Positions 18,984-28,700 of a stretch of 64,000 bases of DNA are shown piece after piece. The position numbers were made by a program, and so were the translations under genes. The stretch spans positions 1 to 64,000 of the forward strand of contig CANMRV010000001.1 in NCBI GenBank assembly GCA_947500435.1, given 5' to 3'. Under the pieces are notes generated by a model that worked only from the letters and a program-made list of their open reading frames with translations, did no database searches and had not been told where the DNA came from. Position 1 is the first letter of the stretch. Each line of letters starts with the position of its first letter. The DNA comes from an uncultured Flavobacteriaceae bacterium. Lineage in GTDB: Bacteria > Bacteroidota > Bacteroidia > Flavobacteriales > Flavobacteriaceae.

Positions 18984-19004
18984 TGGTTCTTTAAAAAGCA
19001 CCTT

Positions 19005-20690
19005 ATGAGCGATTCGGAAAGACCCTTGAATTTTCTAGAGCATATCATTGAAGAAGACCTTGAAAATGGTTTTCCGAAGGATGAGCTACGCTTTCGTTTT
19101 CCGCCAGAACCCAATGGTTATTTGCATATTGGGCACGCAAGCTCTATTTGTTTGAATTTCGGACTGGGATTGCGTTACAATGCACCTGTGAATTTGAGGT
19201 TTGATGATACGAATCCAGCCAAGGAGGAACAGGAGTTCGTAGATGCGATAAAAAGAGATGTTGAGTGGTTAGGTTATAAATGGAATACCGAACGGTATGC
19301 ATCAGATTATTTCCAGCAGTTATACGACTGGGCAGTGCTCTTGATTAATGAGGGCAAAGCCTATGTGGACAGTCAGTCTTCGGAAGAAATGGCGGCTCAA
19401 AAAGGGGCTCCTACTGAAGCCGGAACCGAAAGTCCATTTCGTAATCGTTCCGTGGAAGAAAATTTAGAACTTTTTGAAGCGATGAAAGCTGGAAAGTTTG
19501 AAGAAGGAAAACACGTCTTGCGCGCTAAGATTGATATGACATCTTCAAACATGTTGATGCGGGATCCTATCATGTACAGAGTGCTGCATAAAGCACACCA
19601 CAGAACAAATACCGATTGGTGTATTTACCCTATGTACGATTGGACGCACGGTGAGAGTGATTATATAGAACAAGTATCACATTCGTTATGTACGCTCGAA
19701 TTTGCTATGCACCGCGAACTGTATGATTGGTTTTTGAATCAAGTGGTTGATGAAAATAAAGTTAGGCCAAAGCAACGGGAATTTGCCCGAAGAAATTTGA
19801 GCCATACCGTAGTTAGTAAAAGAAAACTAGCTCGTTTGGTTGAAGAAGGCGTTGTAGATAGCTGGGACGATCCGCGAATGCCAACAATTTCAGGCTTACG
19901 CAGAAGAGGTTATTCCCCAGAATCGATTCGAAACTTTGCAGATACCATTGGAATTGCAAAGCGTGATAACCTAATCGATGTTTCATTGTTGGAATTTCAG
20001 GTACGTGACCATTTGAATAAAGTAGCTCCCAGAGTGATGGGTGTTTTAGACCCGCTAAAGGTTGTAATTACAAATTATCCCGCAGGAGCAGAAGAATGGT
20101 TAGACGCCGAGAACAATCCTGAAGATGAAGCTGCGGGTTCTAGAAAAGTTCCTTTTTCCAGAGAAATCTATATTGAAAAGGAAGATTTTAGAGAAGAAGC
20201 GAACAAAAAGTTCTTCCGTTTAAAGTTGGGCAAGGAAGTCCGATTGAAAAATGCATACATTATAAAAGCGGAAAGCTGCACAAAAGATACCGAAGGGAAT
20301 ATTACTGAAGTGCAATGTACCTACGACCCTAAAAGTAAGAGTGGTAGTGGTACTGAAGAAAGTCTCCGAAAAGTAAAAGGAACTTTGCATTGGGTTTCAA
20401 TAGAACACGCATTGAAAGCTGAAGTGAGATTGTATGACCGCCTTTTTACCGATGAAAGTCCGGATACCCATAAGGACAAAGATTTTATGGAATTTGTGAA
20501 TCCTGATTCTTTAAAAGTCATTACAGGGTATTTAGAGCCAAGTATGAAAGATTTAGAAATTGGAGCGCAGGTTCAATTTCAACGTTTGGGATATTTTTGT
20601 GTGGACCCAGATTCGACTTCTGAAAAATTAGTTTTTAACCGAACTGTTGGTTTACGAGATTCTTGGGCTAAAATTGAGCAAAAGCCATGA
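19005..20690 (+). CDS. glnS: Glutaminyl-tRNA synthetase
   Basis: 561 residues, class I aminoacyl-tRNA synthetase that charges tRNA-Gln with glutamine in the cytosol. It opens MSDSERPLNFLEHIIEEDLE. The HIGH motif is in PNGYLHIGHASSIC (about 36-49), and the KMSKS-type loop is VVSKRKLARL (near 268). The C-terminal half matches the GlnRS anticodon-binding beta barrels. An ATG 11 codons upstream (18972) would add the unusual segment MLLLWFFKKHL and precedes the -7 element, so I use 19005. Single-gene unit ending before a bidirectional terminator at 20901; a GluRS gene lies nearby on the other strand. Confidence 0.97.
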   Translation: MSDSERPLNFLEHIIEEDLENGFPKDELRFRFPPEPNGYLHIGHASSICLNFGLGLRYNAPVNLRFDDTNPAKEEQEFVDAIKRDVEWLGYKWNTERYASDYFQQLYDWAVLLINEGKAYVDSQSSEEMAAQKGAPTEAGTESPFRNRSVEENLELFEAMKAGKFEEGKHVLRAKIDMTSSNMLMRDPIMYRVLHKAHHRTNTDWCIYPMYDWTHGESDYIEQVSHSLCTLEFAMHRELYDWFLNQVVDENKVRPKQREFARRNLSHTVVSKRKLARLVEEGVVDSWDDPRMPTISGLRRRGYSPESIRNFADTIGIAKRDNLIDVSLLEFQVRDHLNKVAPRVMGVLDPLKVVITNYPAGAEEWLDAENNPEDEAAGSRKVPFSREIYIEKEDFREEANKKFFRLKLGKEVRLKNAYIIKAESCTKDTEGNITEVQCTYDPKSKSGSGTEESLRKVKGTLHWVSIEHALKAEVRLYDRLFTDESPDTHKDKDFMEFVNPDSLKVITGYLEPSMKDLEIGAQVQFQRLGYFCVDPDSTSEKLVFNRTVGLRDSWAKIEQKP

Positions 20691-20900
20691 TATAAGATTT
20701 CCTTATTCCCATTAATATATCAATTGGTATTTTCTATTAAAACTATCGTTCTGTAAGGTGATTTCGGCTATTTTTAGTTTTAATAAATGTCAGTAGACCA
20801 TACTTATCCCGAAAGTCCATCAAAAGCTTTTAAAATAAGAATTGTGCTTTTTTGAGTAAACTAATCTTCAGCGAGCATTAAAGCGCTGCACAAAATAAAA

Positions 20901-20932
20901 AAACCCGCTTCAGGATCATGAAGCGGGTTTTT
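20901..20932. terminator. Bidirectional terminator between glnS and the SPFH gene
   Basis: Stem AAACCCGCTTC/GAAGCGGGTTT with an 8-base loop. An A-run on the left and a T-run on the right make it suitable for both converging transcripts. Confidence 0.85.
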
Positions 20933-20948
20933 AAAAAAGTAGTTTCTA

Positions 20949-21872
20949 CTATTCTAATTTCTTAGGCTTTTGTTTTTTCATAGCCTCACCAATTTGATTA
21001 CTTGCGGTAAAGCTAGCAACCATATCATTCAGCATTTGGCTACCCGCCTGAGGAGAGTTTGGTAATAGAATTAAATTACTATTGGTCTCCTGCCCTATTG
21101 ACTGCAGCGTATCATAGTGTTGAGTAACAACAATCAAAGCAGATGCTTCCTGAGAATTGATACCTACTTTGTTCAATACTTCAACAGATTCTTCCAAACC
21201 TCTAGCGATTTCTCTACGTTGGTCTGCAATACCTTGCCCTTGCAATCTTTTGCTTTCTGCTTCTGCTTTCGCTTTTTCAACGATTAAGATTCTAGCTGCA
21301 TCACCTTCAAACTGCGCTGCGATTTTTTCACGCTCTGAAGCATTAATGCGATTCATCGCTTCTTTTACTTGCGCATCAGGGTCAATATCGGTTACGAGGG
21401 TTTTGATAATGTCATACCCATAATCCATCATGGCTTCGTTAAGCTCTCTTTTTACTGCAATCGCAATATCATCTTTCTTTAAAAAGACATCATCAAGTAT
21501 CATTTTTGGAACTTCAGCCCTAACCACATCAAAAACATATGAGGTTATCTGGTCGTGAGGATAATCTAGCTTGTAAAAGGCATCGTAAACCTTGTCTTTG
21601 ATTACTTTGTACTGTACTGATATTTTTAGACGGACAAATACATCATCCTTGGTTTTAGTTTCAACAATAACATCTAATTGCGTGATTTTCAAACTCACTC
21701 TGCCTGCAATACGGTCAATAAGTGGAATTTTCATGTGCAGGCCTGATTGGCGAATGCTATGGAATTTACCAAAACGCTCTATGATTGCAGCGGTTTGTTG
21801 TTTTACTATAAAAAAGGAGGATGCCAAAATGACTAATCCGAATAAAATAACAGGTATCAAGAAGAAATTCAT
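20949..21872 (-). CDS. SPFH/band-7 domain membrane protein (stomatin/prohibitin-like)
   Basis: 307 residues. One N-terminal membrane segment (about 3-24) is followed by an SPFH/band-7 domain (QQTAAIIERFGKFHSIRQSG through about residue 190), then an alanine/glutamate-rich helical region (KAKAEAESKRLQGQGIADQR), and a C-terminal tail ending KKQKPKKLE. Such proteins oligomerise at membranes, organise microdomains and often modulate proteases. No NfeD-type partner is adjacent, so a specific role cannot be assigned. It lies between convergent glnS and upstream gltX and appears monocistronic. The family is certain. Confidence 0.92.
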   Translation of the reverse strand: MNFFLIPVILFGLVILASSFFIVKQQTAAIIERFGKFHSIRQSGLHMKIPLIDRIAGRVSLKITQLDVIVETKTKDDVFVRLKISVQYKVIKDKVYDAFYKLDYPHDQITSYVFDVVRAEVPKMILDDVFLKKDDIAIAVKRELNEAMMDYGYDIIKTLVTDIDPDAQVKEAMNRINASEREKIAAQFEGDAARILIVEKAKAEAESKRLQGQGIADQRREIARGLEESVEVLNKVGINSQEASALIVVTQHYDTLQSIGQETNSNLILLPNSPQAGSQMLNDMVASFTASNQIGEAMKKQKPKKLE

Positions 21873-22021
21873 AAGCTTTTGTTTTTAGGTTTATAACTGG
21901 AATTTACGTAATTCACTTTATATATATGTAGGATTTTCCTCGGAAATGTTACAAAAACACGGGTTCTTCGGCAAACTCCAAGGATAGAAGAGCAAATTGT
22001 TAACGGAAGTTTGGAATACTA

Positions 22022-23530
22022 TTATCCCAATTTTTGAATAGCAGTATGAATCCTTTGAATACTTTCTTCCTTCCCAATCATCTCAAGAATATCAAAAATA
22101 TGAGGTCCTTTCATATCTCCTACAATTACCAAACGAAGTGGAGGCATCACTTTTCCTAGAGAGAGTTCATTTTCGGTAATCCAAGCTTTTACTAGGGTTT
22201 CGACATTTTCCGAAGAGAAATCTTCAATGCCCTCAAGTACAGATACCAATTGGTTTAGTATTTCAGGAGTTCCTTCTTTCCATTGTTTTTTAGAGGCTTT
22301 TTCATTATATGAATCTGGAGCTAGAAAGAAGTAATGGGAAAGTCCCAAAAAATCGGAGACAAAGGTTGCGCGTTCTTTTATAAGTGATACCACCTTTTTA
22401 AGCCAATCATTATTCTTAGCCAGAAAGAGCATCTTTTTATCGTTTAGTTCCGAACTAAATAAATAAGCAAGTTCATCATCGCTCCTCTCTTGAAGATACT
22501 GCTGATTATACCATTTCGTTTTATCAGGGTCAAATCGTGCGCCTGATTTATTCACTCTTTCTAAACTAAAGGCTTCTACCAATTCTGATAAACTGTAGAT
22601 TTCTTGTTCGGTTCCTGAATTCCAGCCAAGCAAGGCTAAGAAGTTGATAACAGCTTCTGGGAAATAACCTTCTTCGCGATATCCTTTGGAGTCATTCCAA
22701 GACAACGGAAATACGGGAAAGCCTAATTTATCTCCGTCTCGCTTACTCAGTTTCCCTTTTCCCACAGGCTTCATTATTAAAGGCAAATGAGCAAACTGTG
22801 GCGCATTCCATCCAAAGGCATCATATAATTGTTGGTGTAACGCCAAAGAGGGCAACCATTCCTCTCCACGAATCACATGTGAGATTTCCATCAAATGGTC
22901 ATCCACAATATTCGCCAAATGGTAGGTGGGCATGCCATCACTTTTAAAAAGGACTTTGTCGTCAAGAATATTGGTGTCAATATGTATTTCGCCACGGATG
23001 ATATCCGTTAAAACCAACTTTTCATCTTGGGGAGATTTGAAACGTATTACATAGTCTTCGCCGGCGTCTAATTTCGCTTGTACTTCTTCAGCAGATAGCG
23101 ATAGCGAGTTGGTAAGTTTCAGGCGATTATGCCAATTATAAATAAAGGTCTTTCCTTTGGATTCATGATCTTTTCTATGAAAATCTAGCTTCTCGGAAGT
23201 ATCAAAAGCATAATAAGCCTTCCCTTTTGCAATAAGTTCATCGGCATATTTTCGGTACAAGTCTTTGCGCTCGCTCTGTCTATACGGACCAAAACCACCG
23301 TCTTTACCAACACCCTCATCGAAGGGAATGCCGCACCAATTCAGGGCATCAACGATATATTGCTCTGCTCCTTCAACATAGCGATTCTGGTCGGTGTCTT
23401 CAATTCGTAAGATGAAATCTCCGCCGTGTTTCTTAGCAAAAAGGTAGTTGAAAAGTGCGGTGCGAACTCCCCCAATATGCAAAGGGCCTGTAGGGCTAGG
23501 CGCAAAACGAACACGGACTTTCTGACTCAT
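22022..23530 (-). CDS. gltX: Glutamyl-tRNA synthetase
   Basis: 502 residues, class I synthetase charging tRNA-Glu. The N-terminus RVRFAPSPTGPLHIGGVRTA carries the HIGH-type motif, and the KMSKS-type loop is GKLSKRDGD (near residue 258). Length and the order catalytic core then helical anticodon-binding domain are normal for bacterial GluRS. A TATCTTTG -7 element lies 20 bases before the ATG. Since GlnRS is also encoded nearby, this enzyme is probably the discriminating form that does not need to charge tRNA-Gln. Confidence 0.97.
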   Translation of the reverse strand: MSQKVRVRFAPSPTGPLHIGGVRTALFNYLFAKKHGGDFILRIEDTDQNRYVEGAEQYIVDALNWCGIPFDEGVGKDGGFGPYRQSERKDLYRKYADELIAKGKAYYAFDTSEKLDFHRKDHESKGKTFIYNWHNRLKLTNSLSLSAEEVQAKLDAGEDYVIRFKSPQDEKLVLTDIIRGEIHIDTNILDDKVLFKSDGMPTYHLANIVDDHLMEISHVIRGEEWLPSLALHQQLYDAFGWNAPQFAHLPLIMKPVGKGKLSKRDGDKLGFPVFPLSWNDSKGYREEGYFPEAVINFLALLGWNSGTEQEIYSLSELVEAFSLERVNKSGARFDPDKTKWYNQQYLQERSDDELAYLFSSELNDKKMLFLAKNNDWLKKVVSLIKERATFVSDFLGLSHYFFLAPDSYNEKASKKQWKEGTPEILNQLVSVLEGIEDFSSENVETLVKAWITENELSLGKVMPPLRLVIVGDMKGPHIFDILEMIGKEESIQRIHTAIQKLG

Positions 23531-23550
23531 AGCTTCTCATTTTTGAGCTG

Positions 23551-23558
23551 CAAAGATA
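23551..23558 (-). promoter_or_regulatory. -7 element TATCTTTG of gltX
   Basis: Exact TAnnTTTG match on the minus strand, 20 bases upstream of the gltX ATG at 23530. Confidence 0.6.
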
Positions 23559-23594
23559 GGAAATCCGATAGGCTAAAACATGTAGAAATTGGAT

Positions 23595-24647
23595 TTACGC
23601 CTTAATAGGTTTCATCCCTTCCGGAATCCGCGGATTCATGATTTTAAACCAAAGCGGTGGAAGAAATGACATCACCATTGAAGTGGGATACCCGAAGGGC
23701 ATTTGTGGTGAAATATCGTGGTAATCGAGAATCTGATACTTTTTAGAGGATTTATAATGATGGTCACTATGACGGGTCAATTCATAAAGTACGATTCTTC
23801 CCATAACATGATTGCTATTCCAAGAATGGACTTCACGCACACGTTCATAGCGTCCGGAGGGCAGTTTGTTGCGCAGGAGTCCGTAGTGTTCGATATAGTT
23901 CACGGTTTCCAACATTAGAAAACCAACAATTCCGCTAGTAATGGCAAAAACCAAACCTAATTTTCCGAAGAAATAGAAAACAACTCCTAAGTAGGCAATT
24001 TGAAATACGGTATACCAGAGCATATCGTTCTTTATAGAGAGAAACGTCTGTTTATGGGACTTCAGCAATTTTGACTGCAGCTTCCAAGCACTGAAATATT
24101 GACGAATAACTGAGGTAATCCAAAACGAATATACCGTTTGGTTGTATTGTGCGGTTGCTGGGTCTTCTTTAGTAGCTGCTTGGGCGTGATGGCCAAAGTT
24201 ATGCTCGATATAAAAGTGCATATAGAAAGAAGGTAACAGCAACAGTTTTCCTAAATGCCTTTCATTCGTAGTTTGGCGATGCCCTAATTCATGAGCAACA
24301 TTAATTCCGTTGGTGCCGAGAACAATTCCCATAGACAAAACTAATCCGACAAGTTCGTAGGTGGTGTAGCTCGTTGTGGTAATATCCCAAAGTAAGAAGG
24401 CAAGAAGTCCGAATATTACCGGGGCATTCAAGTAAAGCATCCAATCGAAGAGCTTGCTTTTTTTCTTTTCCTCCCGCTCCTCACCCTCGTAATTTGAAGG
24501 GTCATGCGGCAATAGGAGTTCTAAAATAGGAATCAGAACAAAGGCATAAAAAGGCGTAAAATAGCTGAAATAACCTTTAAAATATATACTTATAACCGCC
24601 GAAATCGGCAAGGTCATCGCTGCGAGGTACTTTAAATCTTTTAACAT
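23595..24647 (-). CDS. alkB: AlkB-type membrane hydroxylase (alkane 1-monooxygenase family)
   Basis: 350 residues with about six hydrophobic segments. All histidine clusters of the membrane di-iron hydroxylases are present: HELGHRQ (about 119), HNFGHHAQA (about 150), NYIEHYGLLR (about 250) and LTRHSDHHYKSS (about 290). The order and the NYIEHYG signature fit AlkB rather than fatty-acid desaturases. AlkB oxidises terminal carbons of alkanes or similar chains in the inner membrane using rubredoxin electrons; no rubredoxin gene is adjacent. It is 64 bases upstream of gltX on the same strand. Family confident; substrate unknown, since such genes are common in flavobacteria not known to grow on alkanes. 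Confidence 0.88.
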   Translation of the reverse strand: MLKDLKYLAAMTLPISAVISIYFKGYFSYFTPFYAFVLIPILELLLPHDPSNYEGEEREEKKKSKLFDWMLYLNAPVIFGLLAFLLWDITTTSYTTYELVGLVLSMGIVLGTNGINVAHELGHRQTTNERHLGKLLLLPSFYMHFYIEHNFGHHAQAATKEDPATAQYNQTVYSFWITSVIRQYFSAWKLQSKLLKSHKQTFLSIKNDMLWYTVFQIAYLGVVFYFFGKLGLVFAITSGIVGFLMLETVNYIEHYGLLRNKLPSGRYERVREVHSWNSNHVMGRIVLYELTRHSDHHYKSSKKYQILDYHDISPQMPFGYPTSMVMSFLPPLWFKIMNPRIPEGMKPIKA

Positions 24648-24710
24648 CTGTCTTTTATCTAATAATGCTCGGTGAGCGGGTTTAACACGAATTTGATGTT
24701 TAAATTTGTG

Positions 24711-24718
24711 AGAACGAG
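24711..24718 (+). promoter_or_regulatory. -7 element TAAATTTG of the DUF4175 operon
   Basis: Exact TAnnTTTG match 20 bases before the GTG at 24738. Its position argues against the ATG starts at 24672 and 24696. Confidence 0.6.
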
Positions 24719-24737
24719 TATCTTGGTACTAAATATA

Positions 24738-27700
24738 GTGAATTTGAACAGTTACAATAACATACTTCTCAAACTCAGCGATTTTACCAAAAAGTATTAC
24801 ACGAAGTTATTGCTCAAAGGGGTTCTACTCTTTTTGGCCTTCGGATTGTTGTTCTTTTTGGTGACATTGGGGGTGGAATACTTCCTTTGGTTGAATTCAA
24901 CAGGGCGTTTGGTGTTGTTGTTGATTTTTGTGGGAATTGAATTATTCCTACTATTCAAATACATCTTGACTCCCCTATTCTACTTGTTTAAATTGAAAAA
25001 GGGCATTAGTCACAAACAGGCTTCAATTTTAATTGGGAAGCATTTTCCAGATGTTGACGATAAGCTTTTTAATTTACTAGACTTAGCAGAAGACGAAAAC
25101 CAATCGGAACTTTTACTTGCGAGTATTGAACAGCGTTCAGAAACTTTAAATCCTATTCCTTTTACCAAAGCGGTCGATTTTGGAGAGAATGTGAAATATG
25201 TAAAATATTTGGCTATTCCGGTGCTACTCTTCGGATTGATTTGGTTAAGCGGGAATTTGAGTGATTTCTTTGGCTCATACAATCGGGTTGTAAATTATGA
25301 TGTGGCCTATGAGCCGCCGGCACCTTTTGCATTTCGCTTACTGTCCAATGATTTGAATGTTTTGGATTCTAAAGCAGTGACTGTTCAGGTTACTACGGAA
25401 GGGGAGATTCGCCCAGACCAAGTATTCATTACGATTAACGGAAAAGACCTTCTGTTACAACAACAAGATGGCATCTATCAATATACCTTTACACCTCCCC
25501 TAACTTCCACAAATTTCTCTTTTAAGGCAAACGGTATTTTTTCTAGGGAATATCAGTTGAATGCTTTAAAAACGCCTTCTATTCAGAATTTTGAGCTGAT
25601 TTTGAATTATCCTAAGTATACGAATAGAAAATCCGAAATACTGAAAAGTACTGGAAATGCTACGTTTCCGGAAGGAACCCGAGTTACTTGGCAAATAAAA
25701 GGGAAGCATACCGAGAACATTCATTTGGTTACAAAGGATACTTCAATAGCCTTTTCAAAAACGGAAGATGCTTTTGAAATGTCCAATCGTGTATTCTCAA
25801 ATCTCAACTATGAGTTAAGCACCTCTAATGAAAACATTGTCGACTATGAGAAGCTGGCGTATAGTTTTGATGTTATTAAAGATGAATATCCGACCATAAA
25901 GGCGAAGCAGGTTTTGGATTCTTTGAATCCGAATACCTCTTATTATATTGGTGAAGCCTCCGATGATTATAAATTGAAGCGTATTCGTTTGGTTTGTTAT
26001 CCTGATGGAGATACAGAAAACAAACAAATTTTGGAGTTGGGAGAACCGAATACTAACTTCAATCAGTTCTACTATACTTTCCCTTCAGGATTGCAATTAG
26101 ATGCTGGTAAAAATTACAGCTTCTATTTCGAGGCGACAGACAATGATGGTGTTCACAATGGAAAAACTTCCAAAAGCCAAGTATTTTCAACGGTTTTGTT
26201 GGATGAAAATCAATTAAAGAACAAGGAACTAGAGTCGCAACAATCGATTATAGACAATTTGGATAAATCCTTAGAGAAATTCAAAGAACAGAAAGAAACG
26301 CTTAAAGAAATCAATCAAAACCAAAAGGAGAAAAAGCAGCTCAACTTTAATGACCAGAATCAGGTCAAGGATTTCCTGAAAAAGCAACAGCAACAGGAGC
26401 AGATGATGCAGAAGTTTAGTAAGCAGCTCAAAGAGAATCTCAATAAGAGTGAAAAGGAAGACGAGATGAACGAGTTGCTGAAAGAACGTCTTGAACGACA
26501 GGAAATCGAAGCAAAGAAGAATGAGAAGCTGTTGGAGGAGTTGAATAAAATAGCGGAAAAGATTGATAAAGAAGAGTTGGCCAAACGGTTAGAGGAGTTA
26601 GGAAAGAAACAACAGAATAGCGAGCGCAATCTGGAGCAATTGCTAGAATTGACCAAACGGTATTATGTGACTGAAAAAGCGGCGCAGTTAGCAAAAGACC
26701 TAGAGAAACTAGCAGAGCGACAGGAAATCTTATCTGAACTGAATCTGGGGGAGCAATTTCAAAATAAGGAACAGGAAAAGCTCAATGAAAAATTTGAAGA
26801 GATTGCCAAGGAGCTAGACGAGTTGAAGAAGGACAATGCCGATTTAAAGAAACCCCTAGACCTTAACGTAGACAAGAAAAAGGAAGAATCAATCAAGGAA
26901 GACCAAAAAGAAGCTTTAGAAGAAATCAATAAACATCAAGGAGATGAGGAATCTTCAGATGCGGAGGAGAAGGAAAATAGTGCTAACAATGCCAAGAAAA
27001 AACAAAAGTCCGCTGCTCAGAAAATGAAGGAAATGAGTGAGCAATTGCAAGAGTCCTCAGCTGGTGGAGGTGGAGGAGGCTCCTCTATTACAGAAGATGC
27101 CGAAATGCTACGTCAGATTTTAGACAACTTGGTCATTTTCTCTTTCAAACAGGAAAACCTATATGAGGAGCTGGAAGAAGTAGATGCAGATTCACCTCAG
27201 TTTTCGAGTTCCATTCGTGAACAACAAGAATTACGCAAGCTTTTTGAACATGTTGATGACAGCTTGTTTGCTTTATCATTGCGTCGTGCAGAGTTAGCTG
27301 AGTTTGTAAATGAGCAAATCACAGAGGTGTATTACAATACCGACAAAGCCTTGGAAGCTATCGCGGAAAGTCAAATATACCAAGGTGTATCCTACCAAAA
27401 ATATGTGTTGACTGCTGCCAATAGTTTATCAGATTTTCTGGCGAACACCCTTGACAATATGCAACAGAGCATGCAGTCCGGACAGGGCCAAGGTGAGGGA
27501 GAAGGATTTCAGCTTCCGGATATTATTAAGCAACAGGGAGAGTTGCAAGAAAAGATGGAAGGCCAAGGGAAATCTGGACAGGGTAAACCTTCGGGACAAG
27601 GAGAAGGACAGCAAGGCGAGGGTCAGAAAGGAGAAGGTGAAGGAGAATCTGGCCAAGGTGGTGAGAAAGGCAAAGGAAGTGAAGGAGAAAAAGGAGAGGG

Positions 27701-28271
27701 CGAGTCAGGAAAAGGAAAAGAAGGCCAAGGCGGTGAGGGTGAAGGCGAGGGTAAAAATGGTAAAGGAAAGGGCAAAGGTGAGAATGGAGAAGGAGGTCAA
27801 GGCGGCGAAGGTGGCGGAGACGGAAATGGTCAGGGAGATGGACCAAGTGAAGAAGACCTAAAAGAAATCTACGAGATTTACAAAGAGCAACAAATGATTC
27901 GCCAGCGCTTGGAGGAACAGCTACAAGACATGATTAATGGCAGCGACCGCAAGTTAGGCCAGAAGTTGTTACGTCAAATGGAGGAGTTCGAGAATGAATT
28001 GTTAGAGAATGGTTTTACCCAGCGAGGCATGAACAAGATGAATAACATTCAGTATGAACTTTTGAAATTGGAGAATGCCGCGATGAAGCAGGGAAAGAAA
28101 CCTGAACGCGAAAGTAATACAAACAAGAACCGGTTTAACAATCCAATAACTACTAAGCCCTCATTATTAGAGGATTATCGCAACGAAATTGAGATTTTAA
28201 ATAGACAAGCATTACCTTTGCGCCAAAATTTCCAGAATAAGGTAAAGGAGTATTTCAAAAGCGATGATTAA
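24738..28271 (+). CDS. DUF4175 family large membrane/coiled-coil protein
   Basis: About 1,177 residues from a GTG at 24738; TTG at 24744 is equally possible, and both follow the -7 element by a normal distance. Earlier ATGs at 24672 and 24696 are upstream of or at that element. The N-terminus has three hydrophobic segments (LLLKGVLLFLAFGLLFFL and following, and LLFGLIWLSG near 165), then a beta-rich ectodomain, a long coiled coil (about 490-770) and a striking low-complexity stretch of Gly, Glu, Lys and Gln (about 914-1037). The C-terminal part is helical (EEDLKEIYEIYKEQQMIRQR). I recognise the family as DUF4175, widespread in Bacteroidota and without known function. It overlaps ybeY by 8 bases and likely leads the operon through mnmG. 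Confidence 0.85.
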   Translation: MNLNSYNNILLKLSDFTKKYYTKLLLKGVLLFLAFGLLFFLVTLGVEYFLWLNSTGRLVLLLIFVGIELFLLFKYILTPLFYLFKLKKGISHKQASILIGKHFPDVDDKLFNLLDLAEDENQSELLLASIEQRSETLNPIPFTKAVDFGENVKYVKYLAIPVLLFGLIWLSGNLSDFFGSYNRVVNYDVAYEPPAPFAFRLLSNDLNVLDSKAVTVQVTTEGEIRPDQVFITINGKDLLLQQQDGIYQYTFTPPLTSTNFSFKANGIFSREYQLNALKTPSIQNFELILNYPKYTNRKSEILKSTGNATFPEGTRVTWQIKGKHTENIHLVTKDTSIAFSKTEDAFEMSNRVFSNLNYELSTSNENIVDYEKLAYSFDVIKDEYPTIKAKQVLDSLNPNTSYYIGEASDDYKLKRIRLVCYPDGDTENKQILELGEPNTNFNQFYYTFPSGLQLDAGKNYSFYFEATDNDGVHNGKTSKSQVFSTVLLDENQLKNKELESQQSIIDNLDKSLEKFKEQKETLKEINQNQKEKKQLNFNDQNQVKDFLKKQQQQEQMMQKFSKQLKENLNKSEKEDEMNELLKERLERQEIEAKKNEKLLEELNKIAEKIDKEELAKRLEELGKKQQNSERNLEQLLELTKRYYVTEKAAQLAKDLEKLAERQEILSELNLGEQFQNKEQEKLNEKFEEIAKELDELKKDNADLKKPLDLNVDKKKEESIKEDQKEALEEINKHQGDEESSDAEEKENSANNAKKKQKSAAQKMKEMSEQLQESSAGGGGGGSSITEDAEMLRQILDNLVIFSFKQENLYEELEEVDADSPQFSSSIREQQELRKLFEHVDDSLFALSLRRAELAEFVNEQITEVYYNTDKALEAIAESQIYQGVSYQKYVLTAANSLSDFLANTLDNMQQSMQSGQGQGEGEGFQLPDIIKQQGELQEKMEGQGKSGQGKPSGQGEGQQGEGQKGEGEGESGQGGEKGKGSEGEKGEGESGKGKEGQGGEGEGEGKNGKGKGKGENGEGGQGGEGGGDGNGQGDGPSEEDLKEIYEIYKEQQMIRQRLEEQLQDMINGSDRKLGQKLLRQMEEFENELLENGFTQRGMNKMNNIQYELLKLENAAMKQGKKPERESNTNKNRFNNPITTKPSLLEDYRNEIEILNRQALPLRQNFQNKVKEYFKSDD

Positions 28272-28689
28272 TTTTAATTATCTTACTGATTATCAAATAG
28301 TTAAAGAAAATTTATATACCAAATGGCTCCTTGAAGTGATTGGTTCTGAAAACAGAGTTTTAGGGGATATTGCCTATGTGTTTTGTGACGACGCCTATTT
28401 GTTGAAGGTGAATCAAGAGTATCTCAATCATGATACCTACACCGACATCATCACTTTTGATTATACTGATGGGAATACAATTGCTGGAGACATATTTATA
28501 TCTATTGAACGGGTAAAGGAAAATGCTAGAGAATTCAAAGTAGATTTCTATGAAGAATTACGAAGAGTAATGGCGCATGGAATTTTACATTTATCAGGTT
28601 ATGGCGACAAGTCAGATGAGGAAGCAATGTTGATGAGAGTTAAGGAAGAAGAAAAAATGAAATTGTTCCACGTGGAACAAAATAGCTAA
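28264..28689 (+). CDS. ybeY: Endoribonuclease YbeY (rRNA maturation factor)
   Basis: 141 residues. YbeY is a metal-dependent RNase involved in 16S rRNA 3' maturation and ribosome quality control. The hallmark is HGILHLSGYGD (about 105-115), i.e. H-x3-H followed by Asp where most bacteria have the third His; I recall this substitution as usual in Bacteroidota. The middle part (NHDTYTDIITFDY) also matches the family. The ATG lies inside the end of the DUF4175 gene (8-base overlap), implying translational coupling. A parS-like palindrome is embedded in the last codons. Confidence 0.95.
   Translation: MINFNYLTDYQIVKENLYTKWLLEVIGSENRVLGDIAYVFCDDAYLLKVNQEYLNHDTYTDIITFDYTDGNTIAGDIFISIERVKENAREFKVDFYEELRRVMAHGILHLSGYGDKSDEEAMLMRVKEEEKMKLFHVEQNS
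28663..28680. promoter_or_regulatory. parS-like ParB-binding site 1
   Basis: Perfect 18-bp palindrome whose core TGTTCCACGTGGAACA (28664-28679) matches the near-universal chromosomal parS sequence. It lies within the 3' end of ybeY (codons L-F-H-V-E-Q), just before mnmG. A second copy of the 16-mer is at 31046-31061. Confidence 0.85.
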
Positions 28690-28700
28690 GTGCCAAAGAT

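Noticed and set aside
18972..19004. Upstream ATG start for glnS adding 11 residues
   Set aside because: The predicted -7 element (18976-18983) lies within it, and the extra residues are not GlnRS-like.
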